A stretch of DNA of 15,084 nucleotides from Candidatus Desantisbacteria bacterium CG1_02_38_46 (GCA_001871015.1 MNUO01000117.1:1-15084), one strand, 5' to 3'. Shown: positions 6,696-14,994, numbered from the stretch's first letter. Notes: generated by a model not told the origin, from the letters alone. Translations and numbers: made by a program.

Positions 6696-6719
6696 GTTAC
6701 ATGTCAAGACCTGACACCT
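6658..6719. repeat. Palindromic mini-element, copy 1 (between recO and xylB)
   Basis: The 18-bp perfect inverted arms AGGTGTCAGGTCTTGACA (6658-6675) and its complement (6702-6719) surround an inner hairpin TCAGGACT-AA-AGTCCTGA (6678-6695). The element supplies the recO stop codon and ends 5 bases before the xylB ribosome-binding site. It lacks a following T-run, so it is not a standard intrinsic terminator. In RNA it would form a two-tier stem that could stop decay or attenuate read-through into xylB. A near-identical copy in the opposite orientation lies at 8238-8308. Confidence 0.92.
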
Positions 6720-6733
6720 CCCATGGAGGTCCG

Positions 6734-8260
6734 ATGCCGTATTTAATGGGTATTGATATAGGAACTACCAGTGCAAGAGCAATTATTATTGATGAAAGTG
6801 GAAAATTGGTTGGTGCGGGAGTTAGTGAATACCCACTTTATCATCCCCAACCTCTGTTCGTGGAACAGGAGCCTCTGGACTGGTGGGAAGGCACAAAGAA
6901 AGCCATTGGTGAGGCATTGAAAAATGCCAATGTCCAGTCCCATGAGATTGGCGGAATAGGTATATCCGGTCAGATGCACAGTCTTGTTCTTCTTGATAAT
7001 CATTGCAAAGTTTTGAGAAGAAGTATCCTGTGGTGCGACCAGAGGACGGTGAAACAATGTGAATATATTATGCGCAAAACTAAGCAGACTCTTGTCCAAT
7101 CAACAGGTAATCCGGCGCTCACCGGTTTTACCCTCCCGAAAATTATATGGGTTATGCAGGAAGAGCCAGAGATTTATGAAAAAGTTCATAAAATGCTTTT
7201 ACCAAAAGATTATATCCGATTCAAGTTGACAGGGGAATTTGCAACCGAGGTCTCAGATGCGTCAGGAACTCTTATGCTCGATGTGAAGAAGAGAAAATGG
7301 TCTGAGGAAATACTCTCTGCTTTCAGGATAAAAAAAGAAAATTTGCCAGTGGTTTATGAATCACCGCAGATTACTGGAAAAATAACATCAGAATCTGCAA
7401 AAGAAACAGGTTTAAAAGAAGGAATTCCTGTTGTGGGCGGCGCAGGTGACCAGGCAGCAGGTGGAGTTGGAAACGGAATAATCAAAGAAGGTTTGCTTTC
7501 TTCCACTATCGGTACATCAGGAGTTGTTTTTGCATCCCTTGACGATGTCAAAGTTGATCCTTTTTTGAGAACTCATACTTTCTGCCATGCTATACCGGGA
7601 AAATGGCATATAATGGGTGTAATGCTATGCGCAGGTGTGAGTCTTAAATGGTTCAGGGATACTTTTGGGATGGAAGAGGTGAATGTTGGTAAAATGACCG
7701 GGCAGGATCCATATGAGATTTTGACCATGGAAGCATCTCAGGTTAAACCCTGCTCTGAAGGACTTATCTTTCTTCCCTATCTGATGGGTGAGCGTACTCC
7801 ATATCCTGACCCTTATGCAAAGGGTGTATTTTTTGGATTGACACCCCGTCATACAAAAGCACATTTAGTTCGTGCTGTGATGGAAGGAGTGGCATTTGGT
7901 TTGAGGGATTCTCTTGAAATTATCAAGAAACTTCGTATAAAAATTGAAGAAATCAGGGCATCTGGTGGAGGAGCCAGAAGCACATTGTGGCGTCAGATTC
8001 AGGCGGACATTAACAATGCTCCAATGTCAACAATTAGCATAAAAGAAGGCCCGGCATTTGGTGTTGCATTGCTTGCAGGGGTGGGTACTGGTATTTATAA
8101 AAATGTGGAGGAAGCATGTGATAACACAATTCATGTGACTTCTGTGACTGAGCCGATAAAAGAAAATGTTAAAAGGTATGAAGAATATTACAGAATTTAT
8201 CGCTCACTTTACCAGAAGTTAAAAGATGAATTTGTTCAGGTGTCAGGTCTTGACATGTAA
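6734..8260 (+). CDS. xylB: Xylulokinase-type FGGY carbohydrate kinase
   Basis: A 508-residue cytosolic sugar kinase that would phosphorylate D-xylulose (or a related ketose) with ATP, feeding the pentose phosphate pathway. The N-terminal FGGY half has the phosphate-binding loop GIDIGTTSAR (residues 5-14), the substrate loop ISGQMHSLVLLD and WCDQRT. The central GGAGDQAAGGVGNG carries the catalytic D239, and the second half shows STIGTSGVV and the FGGY-type GGGARSTLWRQIQADI. The QMHS motif favours xylulokinase over glycerol kinase or gluconokinase. I chose ATG 6734 (MPYLMGIDIG), with GGAGG at 6725-6729; the longer in-frame start at 6701 only translates a palindromic repeat (MSRPDTS). The final 7 residues (QVSGLDM) come from a second repeat copy. 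No xylose isomerase or transporter is nearby, so the substrate supply is unknown. Confidence 0.87.
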   Translation: MPYLMGIDIGTTSARAIIIDESGKLVGAGVSEYPLYHPQPLFVEQEPLDWWEGTKKAIGEALKNANVQSHEIGGIGISGQMHSLVLLDNHCKVLRRSILWCDQRTVKQCEYIMRKTKQTLVQSTGNPALTGFTLPKIIWVMQEEPEIYEKVHKMLLPKDYIRFKLTGEFATEVSDASGTLMLDVKKRKWSEEILSAFRIKKENLPVVYESPQITGKITSESAKETGLKEGIPVVGGAGDQAAGGVGNGIIKEGLLSSTIGTSGVVFASLDDVKVDPFLRTHTFCHAIPGKWHIMGVMLCAGVSLKWFRDTFGMEEVNVGKMTGQDPYEILTMEASQVKPCSEGLIFLPYLMGERTPYPDPYAKGVFFGLTPRHTKAHLVRAVMEGVAFGLRDSLEIIKKLRIKIEEIRASGGGARSTLWRQIQADINNAPMSTISIKEGPAFGVALLAGVGTGIYKNVEEACDNTIHVTSVTEPIKENVKRYEEYYRIYRSLYQKLKDEFVQVSGLDM

Positions 8261-8308
8261 CTCAGGACTTTAGTCCTGATATTTGTCATTTGTCAAGACC
8301 TGACACCT
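8238..8308. repeat. Palindromic mini-element, copy 2 (inverted relative to copy 1)
   Basis: The same 18-bp arms occur at 8238-8255 and 8291-8308, with the inner hairpin TCAGGACT-TT-AGTCCTGA at 8262-8279. Apart from 9 extra bases, this copy reads as the reverse complement of copy 1. The extra bases probably arose from slippage of the repeated ATTTGTC at 8281-8294. The element encodes the last residues and stop of xylB and ends 9 bp before the start of the next gene. Confidence 0.92.
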
Positions 8309-8316
8309 CCCTATTT

Positions 8317-10419
8317 ATGAATAAATTTCCTATTTTTTTACTTATTTTCTTTTTATCTTTTCCTCTGTTTGCACAGGAGAATTATAAAAATGAGTTTTAT
8401 ATTGGTAGGGGATATCAGAAAATATCCTGGGCAGATAAATATAAAAACAGAGAGATGACTTTAGCTGTTGGGGTCAAATGGTGGTATAGCGACTATTTTT
8501 ATTATCCTCTTTTTACTTCTTATACTTTAAAAAGGACAAGCCTTCCGTCAATTAGATGTACAATTAACTGGCCAAAACACAGATTCTGCTATTTCTTCGC
8601 ACAGACATCTTCTCCATACGCTACTCCTGCATATGGTAAAACCTTACAGGCAACCAATAATACCTATTTAAATGCTTTTTATTTAGACCGAAATTTTAAA
8701 TCAAACTGGTGTGATTTTTATTTAGGCTTAAGTTTTATCAATCATCACAAAGATGTAGGTAATATTGATGAAAATTCACTTGATGGGAATATTCCTGATA
8801 CTTCCCCTTCACGTATTTACATATGGATTTTTGATGATTATCCTGACGATACAGACAGCGGTGCAGTTTTCTATGGTGGGGAACTCTATATAAATGGAAA
8901 CTTTTATAAGAAAATTGATCCTACTACTACCAGCCACGGTGGCAGCGGAAGTGTTGTAGGTAATGTTGCCTACGTGCAGGGATATCAATATCTTTATTAC
9001 TATATCGATCTTACTTCTTATCCTTATTTAGATATGAAAAAGATAGAAGTAGTTTTGGACCTGGCGAATGATTATAAAGTAGAACTACGCGGATGGAGAG
9101 CTGACCGGGGATACTTTCCTTATCCTTACATAACTTTACAGGCAGAGGGGAATGTTAAAGACTATTCTAATCGTGGAAGAAAAAGTATGACCTATGGAGT
9201 AGTGGCAGGCAATCGCATTTATGGAGTAAATCTTAATGGAAAAATTTTAGGAGTTAATTTTAAAACCGAATATTGCTTCAGTCAGACTTTTAGAAAGTTT
9301 CCACATAAATATGGAGAAAGATTCAAGGAAGAAGCCTCAATTTTTTATTTTCGAGGTGAAAGAAAGTTTGGTAAGTTTCTGGTCGGGGGTGATTATTTTT
9401 ATACCCAACCAATGTATAAATCTGGAATTGATGGCTATTGTATTAATGATGGTTATAATATCCAAGGTGCGTATCCTTACACTTCCACTGTTTATTTTTA
9501 TTATAATGATCCTAACTGGTTCCATCGTATTCCTGGATGGGAAGATGATTTTCTTAGCGACTTAAAAGGACCACGCTGGTCTTCTGTTGGACTTGACCGA
9601 AACAATAATACTTCTACTCCTGATGACATGGAAAGTGATGGTAAGCCTGATTATCTTTATGATTTAGATTTAAAAGGATACGGTATTTTTCTTGGATATG
9701 ATTTGTTGAAAAATTTAAATGTAAGATTAGATTATGATGATTTTAAAAAAATTACCACTGATGAGATTACCAGGCAAATAGGGGGATTGGTAAAATATAA
9801 TTTAGAAATTCCAAAGTACGGCTCAATAAATTTAGAAGGAAATTTGAAAAAAATAGAAGATACTATTCGCAATCCTGTTGGGGGTGCGAATCTTCTTGAT
9901 TATAGAGATAGTATAAGGGGAACGGCTGGAGCAAATGCAAAATTTTCTTTTCCGCAGGCTAAGAATATCTCTTTCAATTTAAAATGTTTATCTGATCACA
10001 ATTTTCAATTAGATAGGAACAACTACCTTACATGGTTTGGTTTAATTTTTAGAGTAAATTTTGATTTACTCCCGCGTAAATTATGTTTCATTCCTTTCTA
10101 TAAACTTTTGATTGAGGATGGATACACCTCTACTTATATGTTAAAACTTCAATATAAAATATTTGAAAAAACAAGTTTAAATATTGGTACATCTGTTAAA
10201 GCTTTTATCAATCCTTTTGATTCTTACGATGATTATCGTCATAATTATTTTGAATTTCAAATATTATCAAAAGCAGCACAATGGCAGTTGATTATCGGAT
10301 ATGAAATTATTAATGAAAGTTATTTAATCAACCCCTCTCGCAATAATGTAAAGAGAAATATTTGGTTCGGGGTTTACACTGATCCGCGTTGCTGGTTTAA
10401 TTTTCGCAAAGATTTTTGA
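8317..10419 (+). CDS. Secreted beta-rich protein, probable outer-membrane beta-barrel; function unknown
   Basis: I do not recognise a named family. The 700-residue product starts with a clear Sec signal peptide (MNKFPIFLLIFFLSFPLFAQ, cleavage after Ala-Gln or just before). The rest is rich in aromatic and alternating polar/hydrophobic residues with many short Gly/Tyr/Phe strands, for example LNVRLDYDDFKKI, and ends in Phe, features of outer-membrane beta-barrels. An insert at about residues 150-250 (YPDDTDSGAVFYGGELYIN) looks like a soluble beta domain, and DRNNNTSTPDDMESDGKPDYLYD near 430 is an Asp/Asn-rich, possibly metal-binding loop. I start at ATG 8317; the upstream TTG at 8290 only translates a repeat and would bury the signal peptide. 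It lies 18 nt before a secreted LamG protein, suggesting a surface pair. Confidence 0.65.
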   Translation: MNKFPIFLLIFFLSFPLFAQENYKNEFYIGRGYQKISWADKYKNREMTLAVGVKWWYSDYFYYPLFTSYTLKRTSLPSIRCTINWPKHRFCYFFAQTSSPYATPAYGKTLQATNNTYLNAFYLDRNFKSNWCDFYLGLSFINHHKDVGNIDENSLDGNIPDTSPSRIYIWIFDDYPDDTDSGAVFYGGELYINGNFYKKIDPTTTSHGGSGSVVGNVAYVQGYQYLYYYIDLTSYPYLDMKKIEVVLDLANDYKVELRGWRADRGYFPYPYITLQAEGNVKDYSNRGRKSMTYGVVAGNRIYGVNLNGKILGVNFKTEYCFSQTFRKFPHKYGERFKEEASIFYFRGERKFGKFLVGGDYFYTQPMYKSGIDGYCINDGYNIQGAYPYTSTVYFYYNDPNWFHRIPGWEDDFLSDLKGPRWSSVGLDRNNNTSTPDDMESDGKPDYLYDLDLKGYGIFLGYDLLKNLNVRLDYDDFKKITTDEITRQIGGLVKYNLEIPKYGSINLEGNLKKIEDTIRNPVGGANLLDYRDSIRGTAGANAKFSFPQAKNISFNLKCLSDHNFQLDRNNYLTWFGLIFRVNFDLLPRKLCFIPFYKLLIEDGYTSTYMLKLQYKIFEKTSLNIGTSVKAFINPFDSYDDYRHNYFEFQILSKAAQWQLIIGYEIINESYLINPSRNNVKRNIWFGVYTDPRCWFNFRKDF

Positions 10420-10437
10420 AAGCAATGGATTAAAATT

Positions 10438-12627
10438 ATGAATAAAAATTGCTTAATAATCTGCGCAATCTGTATTTTCAATCTGTGTACTTTTTTTGCA
10501 ACAAATCTTCATTCCGAAGCAGGGTTGGTGGGCTATTGGAAATTTAATGAAGGTTCAGGAAGCACTGCTTATGATACTTCGGGACAGAATAATCACGGAA
10601 CTATTAAAGGTGCAAGTTATACAAGTGCTTCTGTAGAGGGGTCAGCACTCAAATTTAGTGGGAGCAGTTATGTGGATTGTGGAGCTGGCGCGAGTCTTGA
10701 CTTAACAAATTTTACTGTTGAAGTATGGGCAAAGAGGACAAAGAATGGTGCCTGGCAGGTAGTGGTAGGTAAGCCAGGTCATGGAATTTCAGCAAATGAG
10801 AATTATTCAATCTGGTATGATACTAATAATAATATAAAGTGTTTTATTGGAAATGGCGCAACCTTTCAGGCGATCTCTTCTGGTAGCATAGATAATAATT
10901 GGCACCACATTGTATTCACTGTAGATGGAACTTATTTGAGACTTTATATTGATAAAGTGCCCGTTAGCCCAGTAGCACAAACTATTACTCCCGCATTCAG
11001 CAGCTCTAGCTTAAGAATTGGAAATGGAATTAGTGAATATCCATTTGGCGGAATTATTGATGAAGTTAGAATATATAATCGTGCATTAGATGAAACAGAG
11101 GTCTTAGAGCATTATAATACCGGCTACGAAAACTTAAGAAAAAAAGGTTCTTCTTTTTTGCAGACCTTAGATGGTGATTTTCTTGGCGGTATGATTATTA
11201 ATGCTGTGGTAGGAAAGGGAAATGTTGGGCTCACCTATGAAGAAAACTTTGACGATGGTTTAGCATATGGGTTTGTTCCCAATACAGGTGCCTGGACAGT
11301 AAAAGACGGAGAATATTACGGGGAAACCTGTGGTTCATCAGTGCAGTTTTACTCTCTTCTTGAAGGTCGTGAATTTACTGATTTCACTTTTAATTTTACA
11401 ATGATTTTAAGAGGCAAAGGTACCTATACTTTTTATTCAGGGTGTGTATTTAGATGGAAGGACAGCAGCAATTATTACCGAGTGTATAATTCTGGTAGTT
11501 ACGTTTATCTTTATAAAGTAGCAGGAGGATACAGTTATACCGTTGCTTATTCTTATTGTCCAATGACTAACAAAACAAAAGTAAATTATAAAGTTGTTGC
11601 CGAAGGTTCCCGTATCGAAGTTTGGGCAGATGGAGCAAAATATATTGTTGCCGAAGATTCAAGCATGCGTTCTGGTAAAATAGGTTTATGGGTAAGAGAT
11701 AGTGCTTATTTTGATAATTTAAGAATAAACACAGGGATGAAAGGAGAAATTATTTCTTCTGTCCACGACTATGGAAATATTCCACGTCTTGCGAGAATGA
11801 AGTGGGATACAGATATATCTATAGGAACAAGTGTTGAATTTTATTTTCGCAGTGCTTCTAATACCTATGCTCTTGAAAGTACCTCCTGGACAAGGGTAAA
11901 CAAAAGTGATGGTGTAGTAGGAATTCCCGGGCGTTACCTCCAATATAGAGCAGTGCTTTCCAGTTCCAATCGTGCAATTTCTCCCTTTATTAATGAAGTG
12001 CATATTTATCCTCAACCACTTGAGCGCATAGCTCTTAACCCTCATTCTCCAGTAGAACCAGGAAATTTAGAATTTAATCTATATTTTAGTGAGGATATGG
12101 ACGAAGGTTCACCGCCAGAAGTAAAATTTATCACTCCTTTCGGGGTTTCCTGTACATGTCCTATCGGGGTGTGGAGAAGTTCAAAATGGTATCAGACAAA
12201 TTATGAAATTAAACCTCTTTTAGGAGGGGGTTTTGCTATATTGATTGCAAAAGGTGCAGTTGCTTTATCTGATAGTTATGTAATGCCCTTGTATGCAGAT
12301 TCAGAATTACTTTTCATTGATGCATTTTCACTTTTTCCAGAAAGAGTAGAATTTTTCCCCAATCCTTTTTCTCCAAATCAAGATGGACTTAATGACTGGA
12401 CACTTCTTCATCTTTATTTAAATGAAAGTGCCCCTGTTTCCCTGAATATCTATAATTTGAATGGAGGATGTGTAAGAAAATGGTCTGAAGAAGAAAAAAT
12501 TTATGATGTCTGGTTTAAATGGGACGGCACTGATGATAATGGTAAAATACTTCCAATCGGTCTTTATATTTTTCAATTAAAATTAAAAAATAAAGTCTAC
12601 TCAGGAAGCTTAGTTCTTGTTAAATAA
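10438..12627 (+). CDS. Secreted LamG/jelly-roll multidomain surface protein with FlgD/type-IX-like C-terminal domain
   Basis: A 729-residue exported protein. Residues 1-28 are a signal peptide. Residues about 30-225 form a LamG/concanavalin-like domain (LVGYWKFNEGSGSTAYDTSG to GIIDEVRIYNRALDETEV). Residues about 268-430 form a second jelly-roll-like region (ENFDDGLAYGF to GKIGLWVRDSAYFDNLRI), similar in style to carbohydrate-binding or DUF1080-like folds. About 436-530 is a further beta domain, and about 532-635 an Ig-like domain (LNPHSPVEPG, FSEDMDEGSPPEV). Residues 639-729 match the FPNPFSPNQDGLND ... WDGTDDNGK-LPIGLYIFQLKL pattern of FlgD-Ig/gliding-type C-terminal domains, used in some phyla for surface sorting. 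Glycan binding is likely but no catalytic domain is visible. It follows a putative barrel gene by 18 nt, with a weak RBS. Confidence 0.78.
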   Translation: MNKNCLIICAICIFNLCTFFATNLHSEAGLVGYWKFNEGSGSTAYDTSGQNNHGTIKGASYTSASVEGSALKFSGSSYVDCGAGASLDLTNFTVEVWAKRTKNGAWQVVVGKPGHGISANENYSIWYDTNNNIKCFIGNGATFQAISSGSIDNNWHHIVFTVDGTYLRLYIDKVPVSPVAQTITPAFSSSSLRIGNGISEYPFGGIIDEVRIYNRALDETEVLEHYNTGYENLRKKGSSFLQTLDGDFLGGMIINAVVGKGNVGLTYEENFDDGLAYGFVPNTGAWTVKDGEYYGETCGSSVQFYSLLEGREFTDFTFNFTMILRGKGTYTFYSGCVFRWKDSSNYYRVYNSGSYVYLYKVAGGYSYTVAYSYCPMTNKTKVNYKVVAEGSRIEVWADGAKYIVAEDSSMRSGKIGLWVRDSAYFDNLRINTGMKGEIISSVHDYGNIPRLARMKWDTDISIGTSVEFYFRSASNTYALESTSWTRVNKSDGVVGIPGRYLQYRAVLSSSNRAISPFINEVHIYPQPLERIALNPHSPVEPGNLEFNLYFSEDMDEGSPPEVKFITPFGVSCTCPIGVWRSSKWYQTNYEIKPLLGGGFAILIAKGAVALSDSYVMPLYADSELLFIDAFSLFPERVEFFPNPFSPNQDGLNDWTLLHLYLNESAPVSLNIYNLNGGCVRKWSEEEKIYDVWFKWDGTDDNGKILPIGLYIFQLKLKNKVYSGSLVLVK

Positions 12628-12657
12628 TTGGTGTCAGGCCCATTTTCCCTTGATAGA

Positions 12658-12734
12658 TTACGTAGCTCAGACCTTCAGGTCTGATTTTATTCAGGACTAA
12701 AGTCCTGAGCTACGTAACTCAGACCTTCAGGTCT
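12658..12734. repeat. Cluster of three small hairpins within an inverted repeat (third repeat locus)
   Basis: A 13-bp inverted pair, TTACGTAGCTCAG (12658-12670) and CTGAGCTACGTAA (12705-12717), encloses the hairpin TCAGACCT-TC-AGGTCTGA (12667-12684) and the hairpin TCAGGACT-AA-AGTCCTGA (12691-12708). The latter is identical to the inner hairpin of the elements at 6678-6695. A second AGACCT/AGGTCT hairpin follows at 12721-12734. The GTGTCAGG at 12631-12638 also echoes the arms of the other elements. It sits downstream of the LamG gene, where it could act as an mRNA 3'-end stabiliser or weak terminator; there is no T-run. Confidence 0.85.
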
Positions 12735-12820
12735 CTGAAATTTTGCCATAAGGAAAAGGCTTAAATAAGTCTAATAGAATCAAAGGTTTTTGAAGACCTC
12801 TAAGAAAAAAGTAAGAAAAC

Positions 12821-12849
12821 TTGACTTTTTTCTTTTTTTGTAATATAAT
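12821..12849 (+). promoter_or_regulatory. Sigma70-type promoter of the insertion sequence
   Basis: TTGACT (12821-12826) and TATAAT (12844-12849) are separated by exactly 17 bp, so five of six -35 bases and all -10 bases match the consensus. It lies 57 bp upstream of the first IS gene at 12907 and reads into it. The spacer is a T-rich tract, which commonly raises promoter strength. Confidence 0.8.
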
Positions 12850-12906
12850 AGATAACATAAATAATATATTATTAAAACTATCCAGTAGGTATAAGAAAGG
12901 TTAAAC

Positions 12907-13323
12907 ATGATGAAAGATATACCTGAAAGATTGAAGAATGAAATTAAAAGATTGGCTCAGAGAAGATATTTTTTAGAAAAAAGTTGCCAGAATACAGGAG
13001 AAATGCTTCCCGTTTCTCTTGTTTTCAGGAAAACAATTGCTGGAGATAGGTATAAGTGGATGCTTAAACATAAAAAGAAGGGCTATGGTCCCTTTGCCTA
13101 TTTAACCTGGTATGATGGTAAAAATATGCGTAGTAAATATGTGCGTAAAGAAAGTTTAAGTAAAATCCAGCCATTAGTTGAAAGATATCGCCAATATTGT
13201 AAGAAGATGAAAGAAGTGCGCCTGTTTAATAAAAGAATTACAAAGTTAATTGATGAAATTGCAGAATTAAAATTCAGAAAAGTGGAGGAAGTTTATGCAA
13301 AAACAAGAAGAAATGAAAAATGA
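12907..13323 (+). CDS. DUF6788-like small IS accessory protein
   Basis: A basic 138-residue protein. The central segment, about residues 35-100, has the pattern seen in small genes placed before DDE transposases and annotated DUF6788: a Lys-rich strand, GYGPFAYLTWYDGKNMRSKYV, then a helix ending LVERYRQY. The ends are charged helices that could form coiled coils (ERLKNEIKRLAQRR; LIDEIAELKFRKVEEVY). The usual Cys pair of the family (GKPxCxC) is not visible. It is the first gene after the TTGACT/TATAAT promoter, with AAGG upstream of ATG 12907, and overlaps the transposase by 29 bases. A DNA-binding or regulatory role in transposition is inferred from position and charge only. Confidence 0.6.
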   Translation: MMKDIPERLKNEIKRLAQRRYFLEKSCQNTGEMLPVSLVFRKTIAGDRYKWMLKHKKKGYGPFAYLTWYDGKNMRSKYVRKESLSKIQPLVERYRQYCKKMKEVRLFNKRITKLIDEIAELKFRKVEEVYAKTRRNEK

Positions 13324-14929
13324 ACAGGGAATGTCTAATAATACAGAAAATGTTAAAAGTCATCAGGTAGGCTGGTTATTCTTAGAGCGAAATCAAAAAG
13401 AAGTTGCAAGAAAAATTCTTGGAAAAGATTACCAGATGGTAAAATATGGAGGATGGGGGTATTTGGATGAATTCTTTATTTTTATGAAGAAATTGGGCCT
13501 GTTTAATCTCCCACCAATAAAAGGTGAAGGATTTCAAAGAAAAATGTTCGCTCTTACCAAAATTATCCTTCTTTATCAGATGAAGGTTCTATTTAGTGTT
13601 CCAAGCATGAATCAGATTCCTGATACTCTCTTTCAGGACATAGGACTATTGGAAATATTGGGGTTTACTGGTTTACAAATTAAGAATGGATTCTGTAAAA
13701 GAGGACAGGGTAAACACAATGGTCCTATGCATAAAGATACATTAGCAGATGCTCTTGCTAAATTTTCTCCTTCTGAGATAGAAGAAATTCTTAATTACAG
13801 CATAAAGATACTTGCAAGAAATGGTCTTGTCTCTGATTCTAAATTTATTGCTGATTCAACACCAATACAGACAACCAGTAAATGTAAAGGTTGTGGATGC
13901 AAGGCCGTAAAAGAAAAGCATGTGAATAAGAATAAAGAAATTGTAGAAATAGAAAAACTAATCTATGGATTTAAGCTCCTTGTTATTAGAGGGGTAGAAT
14001 CAAATATTTGTGTAGCAGCAAAATTAGTGCAAATTCAGGAGCATGAATCCCAGTATTTATTAGAAATAATTAAGAAAGCACAAGAAAATTTAAATAAGAA
14101 AAGACTTGGTACTCTTCTTATTGACAGAGGATTTATTGATGGAGTAAATTTGTGGAAAGTTAAACATGAGTTTTATTTAGATTTCATTATTCCTTGTAAA
14201 ACAAATATGGAGATTACAAATGATGCAAGAGGTTTAAAAGGAATAAGACAAGAAGGAATATACTATCAAGAAAGAGAAATAAAGGAAAAAGTTAAAGTTG
14301 AAGGAAAGGATAAAGAAAAAGATAAAGAAAAAGAAAAACTTGTGGATAAAAGTGTTGCCATTATTGGAATAGAAAATTTAACCAGTTATGAGGAATATGG
14401 GGATGAAGAGCATCAGCGCCAGCATAAATTAAATAGATACAAAAAAGAAGAGTATCAGGGAAGAAAAAAATTTATGGGGAATCCTTTAAATGTAATTATG
14501 GTAACCAAATGGAAAGGAAAAGAATATTCTCCTGGCAAAGAAAAAGTTTTTCTCACGACCTTACCAGTAAATAATCCATTAGAAATTCTTGATTTATATG
14601 ACCTGCGCAGTTTGATAGAGAATACCACTTTCAGAGAATTGAAACAGGGATGGTTAATCAATAAAATTCCAAAGAAGACTTTTAATGCAGTTAATGCTCA
14701 TGTTTTACTCACTCTTTCTATGTTCAATCTTACAAATGCCTATCGAACAGAAAAAGGACAGGAAATTGCACAAAAAGGAATTCGCTCTTACCGGATAAAA
14801 AACTCTGCAAAGACAAGAGACAAAATAATTGTTATTGCTATTCCATATTATGCTATTTTTGATCTTGAAGAATTTGCTGTTCTTGTAGGTAATGGAAATT
14901 ATAAAGGAAATTTCACCCTTTTCTGTTAA
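13295..14929 (+). CDS. DDE transposase, IS4/IS1634-like, 3' end probably altered by another IS
   Basis: A 544-codon transposase. DDE residues are recognisable: D187 in IADSTPIQ, D277 in LLIDRGFIDG and E442 in LYDLRSLIENTTFRELKQGW. The last stretch fits the Y-x2-R-x3-E-...-K signature of the IS4 superfamily, though 7 rather than 6 residues precede K. A Cys cluster, CKGCGC, follows the first D. An insert of about 25 residues of K/E/D (KDKEKDKEKEK, near 340) is a simple-sequence expansion, coded by imperfect GATAAAGAAAAA repeats. The start at 13295 is decided by GGAGGAAG at 13284-13291, despite the 29-base overlap with the upstream gene. The last ~15 codons (GNGNYKGNFTLFC) appear to be the terminal repeat of an IS21-like element rather than native transposase. 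Probably close to full length, possibly still active. Confidence 0.85.
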   Translation: MQKQEEMKNEQGMSNNTENVKSHQVGWLFLERNQKEVARKILGKDYQMVKYGGWGYLDEFFIFMKKLGLFNLPPIKGEGFQRKMFALTKIILLYQMKVLFSVPSMNQIPDTLFQDIGLLEILGFTGLQIKNGFCKRGQGKHNGPMHKDTLADALAKFSPSEIEEILNYSIKILARNGLVSDSKFIADSTPIQTTSKCKGCGCKAVKEKHVNKNKEIVEIEKLIYGFKLLVIRGVESNICVAAKLVQIQEHESQYLLEIIKKAQENLNKKRLGTLLIDRGFIDGVNLWKVKHEFYLDFIIPCKTNMEITNDARGLKGIRQEGIYYQEREIKEKVKVEGKDKEKDKEKEKLVDKSVAIIGIENLTSYEEYGDEEHQRQHKLNRYKKEEYQGRKKFMGNPLNVIMVTKWKGKEYSPGKEKVFLTTLPVNNPLEILDLYDLRSLIENTTFRELKQGWLINKIPKKTFNAVNAHVLLTLSMFNLTNAYRTEKGQEIAQKGIRSYRIKNSAKTRDKIIVIAIPYYAIFDLEEFAVLVGNGNYKGNFTLFC

Positions 14930-14966
14930 TTGAATTTTCACCCCTCTCCCTTTACTTCTCCTTTAG

Positions 14967-14994
14967 ATTATACACCTTTTTGCCTTTTTGTCAA
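14967..14994 (-). promoter_or_regulatory. Minus-strand promoter-like sequence reading out of the IS21-like end
   Basis: On the minus strand TTGACA (14994-14989) and TATAAT (14972-14967) are both perfect consensus hexamers separated by 16 bp. It points out of the IS21-like end, antisense to the DDE transposase. The TGA stop of the minus-strand IstB-like fragment lies within its -35 hexamer. Confidence 0.6.

Noticed and set aside
6658-6719. Intrinsic terminator after recO
   Set aside because: A strong stem but no T-run on either strand, and identical elements occur elsewhere as repeats.
6701-6733. N-terminal extension MSRPDTSHGGP of xylB
   Set aside because: It translates a repeat element; ATG 6734 has a GGAGG and begins right before the FGGY phosphate loop.
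8290-8316. TTG start giving MSRPDTSLF before the signal peptide
   Set aside because: Same repeat translated again; it would place charged residues ahead of a clear signal peptide.
14705-14941. Minus-strand ORF starting at GTG downstream of the antisense promoter
   Set aside because: It has a purine-rich upstream stretch, but the protein is the shadow of the transposase and shows no family features.
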